Positions 18,418 through 25,010 of a DNA stretch of 37,087 nt are shown here, one piece after another. How positions within the stretch are numbered: the stretch's first letter is position 1; the number at the start of each line of letters is the position of its first letter. The stretch is taken from contig JBGTCD010000125.1 of the NCBI GenBank assembly GCA_041749015.1, forward strand, positions 1 to 37,087. Direction: 5' to 3'. This DNA comes from JBGTCD01 sp041749015. Lineage in GTDB: Bacteria; Bacteroidota; Bacteroidia; Cytophagales; Cyclobacteriaceae. The notes under the pieces are model-generated. The model was given only the letters and a program-made list of their open reading frames with translations. It made no database searches and was not told the origin of the DNA. The position numbers were made by a program, and so were the translations under genes.

Positions 18418-19173
18418 TTAAATAACACCCAACCCATAAATAGCAGCTAAAAAATAAATTATAAAATAGCCTGCCCCTACCCCATGAATCCACTTTTCAT
18501 CCCAGTTTAATTTGATGAGCACCCAACAACTCAATGGTAAAATTTGGATGGCATGGAGTCCTATGGCATGGGCAATGCGGAGGTCCCTGAAATCGGTTTT
18601 CCAACGCGTGACTGCCAAAGCATCAGCCGTATCCTTATCAGGAGATGGCCAGCTATAAATTGTCAAAAGAAATCCTGCCAGATTCCCAAGCATGAACAAA
18701 AACATCCCCCAAATGACGGCCTTCCTGTACCTGCCTCCGGCCTCTCTCAACCAAACAAAAATCAGGAACCAAATGGTTACTACAATCCCATTAAATCCTA
18801 TAACACCACCCATTACCGCATACACCATCGCATCAAAAGTGGTGCTTACATTAAAATGAGAGGCCACCCCTCTGAAGGACTGCATGGAGATCAGAGCAAT
18901 TTCAATGAACATACAGGCTGCTATAAGGAAGTTGAGCACCTTAATCAATCGTGGTTTGTCCTGAAACAATCCCGAAAACCATGCGAAGGTCCATGTAAAA
19001 AGGAAAATGGAAATGGCAAACCGGATCGGTTTCAGCCATACGCTTTCCTGGTACACCATGCGCGAGTCTATGCCCATTAGTGCTAAAAATACCAAGCCCA
19101 AGAATAGATGGATCAGTCCGGTGTAGTACAAAACCCGACTGCCTTTATAGATGCTTTGTATTAATGACTTCAT
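18418..19173 (-). CDS. Seven-pass membrane protein of unknown function
   Basis: 251 residues with seven predicted hydrophobic segments: around 17-35, 47-66, 79-98, 114-137, 153-173, 200-220 and 232-250. Charged or polar motifs include ESVWLKPIRFAIS after helix 1 and SWPSPDKDTADA before helix 6. I do not recognise the family. Its start overlaps the DUF2141 gene stop by 4 bases (19170-19173), so the two are translationally coupled. A membrane-anchored AraC regulator lies upstream on the same strand, and the three may belong together. Confidence 0.75.
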   Translation of the reverse strand: MKSLIQSIYKGSRVLYYTGLIHLFLGLVFLALMGIDSRMVYQESVWLKPIRFAISIFLFTWTFAWFSGLFQDKPRLIKVLNFLIAACMFIEIALISMQSFRGVASHFNVSTTFDAMVYAVMGGVIGFNGIVVTIWFLIFVWLREAGGRYRKAVIWGMFLFMLGNLAGFLLTIYSWPSPDKDTADALAVTRWKTDFRDLRIAHAIGLHAIQILPLSCWVLIKLNWDEKWIHGVGAGYFIIYFLAAIYGLGVI

Positions 19174-19601
19174 AATTTAACCACTATCGTTGTAGGTCCT
19201 TTGAGATCAATGGCCGCCTTGGAAAATGAAGGTGGCCCGAAAGTAGTCGATGGGTTATTGGAAAAACCATAAGGCTCTACCGGCAATCCTAACCAGTTTT
19301 GGTCAAGGATATCGTTATCATTAAAATCCTGATAAACAGAAACGGCATAGATTTGGGCTTGGAGGTTTTCAAAAATCACCTGGACAGACTGCTTTTCTTC
19401 AGGAGCAGGTACATCATAACATTTCAGAGCTTTTTTGAGAAAGGTTTCCTCCTTGTCAAAAAGACAAACCTTTACTTTACCCTTCCCCGGTTTTACATTT
19501 TGGACCATTACCTCTAGATGATTGCCTGACTCAATGGTTGGCTCCTGAATTACAGAACCGGCTAAAACAAAAATAGAAATAGTGAGATATTTAATTATCA
19601 T
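19170..19601 (-). CDS. DUF2141 family secreted protein
   Basis: 143 residues with a Sec signal (about 1-18, MIIKYLTISIFVLAGS). The mature part matches DUF2141: VKVCLFDKEETFLKKALKC, AVSVYQDFNDNDILDQNWLGLPVEPYGFSNN, with the conserved D.N.N..LD and G.P.EPYGFSNN blocks. Function of the family is unknown, with an immunoglobulin-like exported domain the usual reading. It precedes and overlaps the seven-pass membrane protein gene. The next upstream gene, the AraC regulator, ends 68 bases away. Confidence 0.9.
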   Translation of the reverse strand: MIIKYLTISIFVLAGSVIQEPTIESGNHLEVMVQNVKPGKGKVKVCLFDKEETFLKKALKCYDVPAPEEKQSVQVIFENLQAQIYAVSVYQDFNDNDILDQNWLGLPVEPYGFSNNPSTTFGPPSFSKAAIDLKGPTTIVVKL

Positions 19602-19669
19602 GGTGCATTGTTTAAATAATCAATGCATCAAAAGTATCTCGGTATTTACCGGTAATCGTCCGGTGCAAT

Positions 19670-20797
19670 TTACCCGGACTCCTTTTCCAGATATTTTTTA
19701 TAGGCCGATGGCGTAGAGCCGGTTTGCCTTTTGAAAAAAGCATTAAATGTGGATTTGGATCTGAATCCGCATTCAAAGGCAAGGCCTAATAAGGATAGAT
19801 GGCCATATTCCTTTTTAGGAAGCCGGATTAGAAATTCATTCACCCGATACTCATTGATCAGGTCATAAAAATTTTTATCAAGAATCTGATTGATCACTAA
19901 CGACAATTTACCAGGTGGGACTTTCATGTATTCAGCAAGCCTGGTGAGGGAAAGGTCAGGATCAAGAAAAAGCTTTTCCCGCTCAAGAAAGTCTTTAAGT
20001 TTTTCTGCAAGGTGATGAATCTCTTCGTGATTGGCCTGGTTAGCCTGAGTGCTGATGGACACTTCTCCCGGATTAAAACGCCTGAAGGCATCAGTTTTAC
20101 GAATACCCCAATAGCTGACGTAAAATATATAGATACTCATGAACACGCTGATCACCTGAAAGGTAAACCGGGCATCCACCTGAGTATGTGAAACGGATAA
20201 TTCCACATACAGGTAGGTGGCCACAAAAAAAATAGTGGCGGCAATAATCCACTGCTTCAACCAATTGAGTACATTTCTTATTTCGCTGGATTGTGTCTGG
20301 GATAGTTGCTTTTCATGATGCCTGACTGAGTAAAAAGCCAAAATGGTATAAAGTCCGGATACAAGAGCCAGGAAAATCCCGTAATAATTGATTGGGAATA
20401 AATCCTCCTTAAACCCGATAAACCCATTCCGGAAAGCCAAACTATCCGGATTGATCCACCATACCATCCCGAAGCACACCATAAAAACCATAAAAGGAGC
20501 AAAGTGAAAATAACTCCAAACAGAAAGTTTAGCTGAAAATACTTGGCGGCTGAAAATGAATAATAATGGCGCATGCAATAGCACCGACCCCACCCCGATA
20601 AAGTGAAGGAGGGGGTGTAATGCTACCTGTTGTTCAATGCCGGTAACCAGGAAGTAAAGTTGATTAAGCACTAAAGCCAATAGCCAACTCCCAAGCAGCC
20701 GGTCGGCCAAACCTAGTTTCTCTTTGGTGAATATCAAAACGATGGTAAACACCGCGACCGATATTCCTGCTACACCTATGAAAGAAATAACTATCAT
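19670..20797 (-). CDS. Membrane-bound AraC-family transcription regulator
   Basis: 375 residues. The first about 230 residues hold seven hydrophobic segments (from VISFIGVAGISVAVFTIVLI to FQVISVFMSIYIFYVSYWG). The C-terminal 110 residues are an AraC helix-turn-helix pair: SLTRLAEYMKVPPGKLSLVINQ (first HTH) and LLGLAFECGFRSKSTFNAFFKR (second HTH with the conserved GF.S.S.FN..FK). Many Bacteroidota AraC regulators have this 7TM-plus-HTH layout. It probably senses something at the membrane and acts on nearby promoters. The DUF2141/membrane protein pair downstream and the S33 hydrolase upstream are candidate targets. Confidence 0.92.
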   Translation of the reverse strand: MIVISFIGVAGISVAVFTIVLIFTKEKLGLADRLLGSWLLALVLNQLYFLVTGIEQQVALHPLLHFIGVGSVLLHAPLLFIFSRQVFSAKLSVWSYFHFAPFMVFMVCFGMVWWINPDSLAFRNGFIGFKEDLFPINYYGIFLALVSGLYTILAFYSVRHHEKQLSQTQSSEIRNVLNWLKQWIIAATIFFVATYLYVELSVSHTQVDARFTFQVISVFMSIYIFYVSYWGIRKTDAFRRFNPGEVSISTQANQANHEEIHHLAEKLKDFLEREKLFLDPDLSLTRLAEYMKVPPGKLSLVINQILDKNFYDLINEYRVNEFLIRLPKKEYGHLSLLGLAFECGFRSKSTFNAFFKRQTGSTPSAYKKYLEKESG

Positions 20798-20850
20798 GGA
20801 GCTTCCATTGTCAATCAGGGCTTTTTCAATCCATCAAGGCAAAATATTAA

Positions 20851-21945
20851 TCATTCCCTTACTCCTGCCAGTTCTCTTACTAAAGTATTAAATTTTTCCA
20901 CTTCTTCCATAAGTGGCATATGCGCCGAATGCTCAAATGTAAAGAAACCCTTTTCCGGAGCTTTCAGCTGATCATAAAAATCTTTGGCCACGGCATGAGC
21001 GGTCTGGTAGTCATATAGCCCCTGAAAAATATATACCGGCAGGTGTATGGAATCAATGGTGGTGAAGAGATTAGCCATCATGACCTCTTCCCACATATTT
21101 TCAAGTGAGTACAAACTCCCTTCCATGTATTTGACTTTGTCTCCCAGGGTGTACTCCCTGGTATTCATGATCATTTTCACCATGGGCCACATGGAGCGCA
21201 CCTCTCGCATAGACCCTCCATATTGCATCACAAATTGTCTTTCATGCATCAAAAAATCTACCCAATCTTTAGTCGAAGCGGTAGTATCAGGGAAATTCAA
21301 TTCGGCCAATTGCCGGATGGCTTTTTCATCATTGGCCAGCCTGGCCTGCTCCTGCACCCATTCAAATGAGATCATTTCCGCCCGGTACTGATCAGCCACC
21401 TGACCTACCCCAAAATATGCATGGTAAAGCTCCGGATACTGGTATGCGGTCATGATCCCTAATAAGGAGCCCCAGGAATGCCCCATGAGATATATCTTTT
21501 CCTGACCGAATCTTTCGATGAGGTATTCGCTCAGCTCACGGGTATCGGCTATAAACCGGTCCATGTTCATAGTGGCCGAAGGTATGTCCCTGGAGAAAGA
21601 TTTCCCTGCTCCCCTTTGTTCCCAATACACCATCACAAAGTCCTTTTCAATATCGCGGTTATAGTGTTTCATAAAGGGCAACTCCGGACTGCCCGGACCA
21701 CCGTGGAGGAATAACATAACTGGTAGGGTGGAATCAGCACCCCGGATGATCATGAACTGTGGTTGCCCGCCAAGTTCAATCTCTTCGATGGTGGATATGC
21801 TTCCCGGAAGCTCTTTTCCATCTTGACCTACGATCGGATCAGGCTTGCCGGGGCTCTTTGCCCATAAAAAGACCAGCAAGGTAAGAAGCACTACCAGTAT
21901 GCCACCCAGGATATAAAGGAATATTTTAAGAAGTTTTTTGATCAT
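20851..21945 (-). CDS. S33-family alpha/beta hydrolase (proline iminopeptidase-like)
   Basis: 364 residues. One N-terminal membrane anchor (about 5-28) precedes the hydrolase. HGGPGSP at 81-87 is the oxyanion motif of the proline iminopeptidase group, EQRGAGKS at 109-116 is its DQRG.G.S equivalent, and GHSWGS at 155-160 gives nucleophile S158. Later GLYDYQTAHAV and EHSAHMPLMEE supply the acid and His positions. It would cleave small peptides or esters outside the inner membrane; substrate is unknown. The regulator gene starts 53 bases after its stop. Confidence 0.92.
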   Translation of the reverse strand: MIKKLLKIFLYILGGILVVLLTLLVFLWAKSPGKPDPIVGQDGKELPGSISTIEEIELGGQPQFMIIRGADSTLPVMLFLHGGPGSPELPFMKHYNRDIEKDFVMVYWEQRGAGKSFSRDIPSATMNMDRFIADTRELSEYLIERFGQEKIYLMGHSWGSLLGIMTAYQYPELYHAYFGVGQVADQYRAEMISFEWVQEQARLANDEKAIRQLAELNFPDTTASTKDWVDFLMHERQFVMQYGGSMREVRSMWPMVKMIMNTREYTLGDKVKYMEGSLYSLENMWEEVMMANLFTTIDSIHLPVYIFQGLYDYQTAHAVAKDFYDQLKAPEKGFFTFEHSAHMPLMEEVEKFNTLVRELAGVRE

Positions 21946-22111
21946 CTAGATGCCAAATTTGCGTAAGAATTTTTCTGCATGATAAAAAGTCCTGGCATTA
22001 AAGGCAAATTAGAAGTGGTGAGCATTTCGATGAATTCATTCTGGTGGCAGGGGGATACCGCGCGAAGCTAAGAAAAGTGAGGATTACCAATTGACTAGAT
22101 ATCTGTTCGGG

Positions 22112-22426
22112 CTAGCTGCTGCCCTTTTTTATTATCCTCTCAAATTTATCCGGATCTTGTCGGCTATCCCAAATTGTCAAAATCTCAATATGGTCCTCAG
22201 TCTCCCTGTAGGTAAACAAATAGTCCTTTACAATTTTGTATCGAATGGTTGGTAATTCTGTTTGCTTACCTATCCAGGGATATTTACTAATCAGTTCAGC
22301 GGTATTCTCAAATATCTGATTTAGTCTTTTACTATAAGTGTTTGATTTGTTTCTTTTTATCCAATAATCAAGAATATTCAATTTGTCATTGTGAGCATAT
22401 CTTGACCATATTATTTGTTTAACCAT
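22112..22426 (-). CDS. RelE/ParE-family toxin
   Basis: 104 residues from ATG 22426. Begins MVKQIIWSRYAHNDKLNILDYW, the normal ParE/RelE opening with an early beta-strand and helix, continues with KYPWIGKQTELPTIRYKIVKDYLFTYR, and ends EILTIWDSRQDPDKF, a common ParE/RelE C-terminus. Length is typical and no stop interrupts it, so this toxin looks intact. ParE members poison gyrase and RelE members cleave mRNA on the ribosome; the sequence does not settle which. It overlaps the antitoxin gene by 16 bases, the usual coupling for such pairs. Confidence 0.92.
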   Translation of the reverse strand: MVKQIIWSRYAHNDKLNILDYWIKRNKSNTYSKRLNQIFENTAELISKYPWIGKQTELPTIRYKIVKDYLFTYRETEDHIEILTIWDSRQDPDKFERIIKKGSS

Positions 22427-22647
22427 TCCCCAATCTGTTCATTTGATTGTTCATTTGTTAAAAAATCACCTTTTCCGATTTGATCAATCGCTGTATTAAC
22501 AGCCTTTTTATGATTATCACTCAGGCGATAAATTTCAGTATCATCGGAACTATCTTCAATCAATCTGATCAAATCCTTTAATAAACCATCATCATCTAGT
22601 TCATTGATTTTCCCAATAACTTTATGCTTTAATTCATTTGTTGTCAT
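22411..22647 (-). CDS. Antitoxin partner of the RelE/ParE toxin
   Basis: 78 residues, acidic and helical (MTTNELKHKVIGKINELDDD...). Its C-terminus (LTNEQSNEQIGEWLNK) is the part likely to wrap the toxin. Antitoxin first and toxin overlapping by 16 bases is the canonical order. It resembles the orphan antitoxin at 8607-8798 mainly in the final EWL and junction sequence. No recognisable DNA-binding fold is visible, so autoregulation cannot be claimed. Only 21 bases separate its start from the HepT-like remnant stop. Confidence 0.88.
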   Translation of the reverse strand: MTTNELKHKVIGKINELDDDGLLKDLIRLIEDSSDDTEIYRLSDNHKKAVNTAIDQIGKGDFLTNEQSNEQIGEWLNK

Positions 22648-22668
22648 TGCAGTAAATTTTATTAATCA

Positions 22669-22767
22669 TTACTTTAATTTTGTCAAAACATCAGCGCTTG
22701 TTTTAACATCAATCAGTTCAATGGAACGTAGATTATCAGATAAGTACTTTTTGCCCCGATCCGTCAT
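22669..22767 (-). pseudogene. 5' remnant of a HepT-like (HEPN/DUF86) toxin gene
   Basis: ATG 22767 opens a 32-codon frame (MTDRGKKYLSDNLRSIEL, then IDVKTSADVLTKLK and TAA). It overlaps the MNT gene 3' end by 32 bases in another frame, where hepT starts in MntA-HepT modules. MTDRGKKYLSDNLRSIEL resembles the first helix of DUF86/HepT proteins from memory, which continue for about 110 residues to an R....H RNase motif absent here. The intact RelE/ParE module begins 21 bases further on. Reading it as a short complete gene is possible but less likely. Confidence 0.5.
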
Positions 22768-23068
22768 ATATCAAAACCTTCTTGGAATCTATGCTTTTAC
22801 GTAAAAAAGGATTCTTAACCGATGAATCTGTGAGCAAATCTACTTTCTTATGAAAAAATTCTTCAAATGAATCCCAAAGTGAAATTAACCTTTCTCCACG
22901 TTCAATTGGGTCATTGCCGTCAATTTCAACGAGTAGATCAATGTCACTTTTATCTGGGTCAAAACGATCTGTAACCGATGATCCAAATGCATACAGGTAT
23001 TTCACCTTGTGGTTGGCGCACAGATTTTCGAAATCCTCTTTACGCTTTGATATTTCATCGGTAATCAT
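22736..23068 (-). CDS. MNT-domain nucleotidyltransferase (MntA-like antitoxin)
   Basis: 110 residues from ATG 23068; a TTG at 23083 would add five. YAFGSSVTDRFDPDKSDIDLLVEI carries the GS and D-x-D of the minimal nucleotidyltransferase fold (GSS and DID in the ATG-numbered region 29-44). In MntA-HepT modules this enzyme AMPylates the HEPN toxin and neutralises it. Here the expected partner is represented only by a 32-codon remnant that overlaps its 3' end, so it is probably an orphan. Length is normal. Confidence 0.88.
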   Translation of the reverse strand: MITDEISKRKEDFENLCANHKVKYLYAFGSSVTDRFDPDKSDIDLLVEIDGNDPIERGERLISLWDSFEEFFHKKVDLLTDSSVKNPFLRKSIDSKKVLIYDGSGQKVLI

Positions 23069-23118
23069 ATTTCGAATATACAATTTTTTCCAATTATTCC
23101 CTCTTAGGTGGGATAGGC

Positions 23119-23190
23119 TTAAAGGTAATACCAGATTATGATGAGAAGGGATAAGAACACATCAGAATCGATAAATAGTTTAAACGCCAT
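23119..23190 (-). pseudogene. 5' remnant of a PIN-domain toxin gene
   Basis: ATG 23190 overlaps the DUF6364 antitoxin 3' end by 11 bases and encodes MAFKLFIDSDVFLSLL, then IIIWYYL and TAA, 23 codons in all. FIDSDVFL is the first strand and catalytic Asp of PIN ribonucleases (the usual FIDTNVLLD pattern). The other acidic residues and roughly 110 codons are missing; only 50 bases remain before the MNT gene, in which no other frame continues the PIN fold. A truncated toxin is the best reading. Confidence 0.65.
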
Positions 23191-23434
23191 ATTTTTTAGA
23201 TAACTCTTCGGTTAAAGTTTTTTTATAGTCAATGTTTTGGTCTATTTTAATTATTCCTCGTAGTTTTCTGACTTTAGGAGAAAGTTGCTTTTCCTTAATT
23301 TTCCTCCTGCTTACAGTTACTAGTTTGAAGTAATTTTCAACCATTTCAGAAAGACTTTGGCCTTTTTCTTTGGCGTATTCCTTGGCGTTTTTTATAACCT
23401 CTTTTTCTATGGTTAATGTCAGTTTAGTTCTCAT
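23180..23434 (-). CDS. DUF6364-type ribbon-helix-helix antitoxin, now orphan
   Basis: 84 residues. N-terminal RTKLTLTIEKEVIKNAKEYAKEKGQSLSEMVENY is a ribbon-helix-helix DNA-binding domain. The C-terminal half (KVRKLRGII... KKTLTEELSKKYGV) is the toxin-binding segment of DUF6364 antitoxins, which pair with PIN toxins. The toxin gene is present only as a 23-codon remnant. The DNA-binding half appears complete, so it may still bind its promoter; a candidate inverted-repeat operator lies just upstream. Confidence 0.87.
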   Translation of the reverse strand: MRTKLTLTIEKEVIKNAKEYAKEKGQSLSEMVENYFKLVTVSRRKIKEKQLSPKVRKLRGIIKIDQNIDYKKTLTEELSKKYGV

Positions 23435-23454
23435 AGTGCTTTTTTAATAAAAAA

Positions 23455-23483
23455 ACGTGTTTGCTTTTAATTATACAACACGT
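23455..23483 (-). promoter_or_regulatory. Candidate autoregulatory operator of the DUF6364 antitoxin
   Basis: ACGTGTT (23455-23461) and AACACGT (23477-23483) are perfect 7-bp inverted arms separated by 15 bases, 21 bases upstream of the antitoxin start. On the minus strand the spacer contains TATAAT. The placement over a promoter-like box, upstream of an RHH antitoxin, fits TA autorepression. Binding is inferred. Confidence 0.45.
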
Positions 23484-23529
23484 ATTAACATAATGACAGC
23501 TAAAATCCAGAGTCACTAAATACCCTTGT

Positions 23530-24810
23530 CTACTGTGCATTTTTTCGGAATTGTTTTTCCAAAGTATCTTTCTTCTCAAGTGAAAACCTTTGGTTATCCC
23601 CTATTGGATTGAGAATAACCATATTGTATTCCTCCCAAAAATTGGCATCATAAGGAAAATCCTGCTCGTAAATATCTCTACCTTCACGTTCCCTTTCCCT
23701 TCTTTTAATTTTTGAATATTCTTTCTTATCTAGGAAGACCTGATTAATTAATATCGTTGATTCTTTGAATTGTAATTTTCCTTTAGCAGCGGTAACCCCC
23801 GGTATGGGTTCAAAGGATGAAATGAAAAACGGATAATATTTAGACCCAATTTTTTGGTACTCTACCACCTTTTTAAATCTATACAAACCATCGTAAAATA
23901 TTAGGTCTTGCCTGCCAAATGTAAATTTAGGGTGGGCAACCCAGGAGTAACTCATTCTTTTTATGGCCAGGTCAGATAGTGAAACATATATTTCGCCCAT
24001 GAAATACGGGGCGTTCACCATTTCATTTGAGTAAAAGACAATTTTTGCTACTTGATTTTTTCCAGTTCCTAATAGTGTATCTAACCTTAATTCATATTTA
24101 AAAATGCCTCCATTCCTAGTTAGATTCACGCTTTCACGGAGAAAATCAGTGCGGTACGTCTGTATCAGATCATTTTTATCTCCAAACATTAATTTATTTA
24201 AAGACCTGGTCCAGGAATAACTAATAAAGTCATCGCTTTTGCGCATTTGATCAACCCTTATTCGTAATTTATTATCATTCCCTGCATATCCGGGGTCTTG
24301 TATACTTACCGCTGCTTCAATAAGTCGGGAAGAGGCATCACCCATTTGACTTATCTCACGATAAAAACCTGATAAAAAATAAGCTTTTGTTGGATAATTG
24401 ATTTCTATCCTGTCTATCACCTTTTGTAAAAAAGCACCCAAAGTATCCTTTGGTGCTGTAATAACTACTTCATGCAGGATGAAAATATCAGGATGCAAGA
24501 AAATAGAATCATATTTTCGCTCATGAGAAAAGGCCTCCTTTAGGGGTAATGTTAGATTCTCAAATCCTATGCAACTGAATACAATGTTTTTGTTTGCCAA
24601 AGAATCGTGAACATTAATTTGAAATTGCCCAGCTGAATTTGTGGAAACGCCCATGGACGTTTCTTCAATATGCACGTGAACGAACGGCAACCTAGATGAA
24701 TCGGATCCGTTGAAAACAACACCTTGGTACCTGGTGTATTGCTGACCCACCGCCCAATGAGATAAAGTAAAAATTAATAAAGCAGTGTAAAATAAATTTG
24801 ATTGCTTCAT
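23530..24810 (-). CDS. Exported protein with carboxypeptidase-like regulatory domain
   Basis: 426 residues. Sec signal ends about residue 22 (AVGQ). Residues about 27-110 form a CarboxypepD_reg-like beta-sandwich (YQGVVFNGSDSSRLPFVHVHIE... VSTNSAGQFQINV... IVFSCIGFENLTLPL), the domain common at the N-termini of TonB-dependent transporters and other Bacteroidota surface proteins. The remaining about 300 residues are beta-rich with no TonB plug or barrel, so this is not a SusC. It probably works in the periplasm or outer membrane; function is unknown. AT-rich (about 32% GC at 24061-24120 by hand count). Confidence 0.85.
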   Translation of the reverse strand: MKQSNLFYTALLIFTLSHWAVGQQYTRYQGVVFNGSDSSRLPFVHVHIEETSMGVSTNSAGQFQINVHDSLANKNIVFSCIGFENLTLPLKEAFSHERKYDSIFLHPDIFILHEVVITAPKDTLGAFLQKVIDRIEINYPTKAYFLSGFYREISQMGDASSRLIEAAVSIQDPGYAGNDNKLRIRVDQMRKSDDFISYSWTRSLNKLMFGDKNDLIQTYRTDFLRESVNLTRNGGIFKYELRLDTLLGTGKNQVAKIVFYSNEMVNAPYFMGEIYVSLSDLAIKRMSYSWVAHPKFTFGRQDLIFYDGLYRFKKVVEYQKIGSKYYPFFISSFEPIPGVTAAKGKLQFKESTILINQVFLDKKEYSKIKRREREREGRDIYEQDFPYDANFWEEYNMVILNPIGDNQRFSLEKKDTLEKQFRKNAQ

Positions 24811-24858
24811 TAGGTAAAATTTTTAGAAAAAATGATTAAGGGTGTTTAGTAAATATCC

Positions 24859-24882
24859 GATTGTGGGTTATCACCCAAAATC
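24859..24882. other. Imperfect inverted repeat upstream of the exported protein
   Basis: GATT-G-TGGGT-TATC-ACCCA-A-AATC: 5-bp and 4-bp arms with one mismatched pair between and a 4-nt loop, centred about 60 bases upstream of the start at 24810. A weak operator or hairpin candidate in an otherwise featureless 200-bp gap (24811-25010). Confidence 0.3.
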
Positions 24883-25010
24883 AGTCATTTTATTTTCCTT
24901 AGATAAAAATATAAGGATTAGTTTATAAATACAAATGGGTTAGCAGTTTGCCCAATAATCTCTGGTTGATGGTCAGTAGTTAGTTTTTACTGAAGACTGC
25001 ATACCGAATA

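Noticed and set aside
21946..22111. Further toxin-antitoxin remnant between the S33 hydrolase and the toxin
   Set aside because: Reading both strands gave only short frames with no TA-like sequence.
22083..22127. GGGC...GCCC followed by T-run as a rightward terminator
   Set aside because: It lies at the 3' end of the leftward toxin gene, no rightward gene precedes it, and the stem is only 4 bp.
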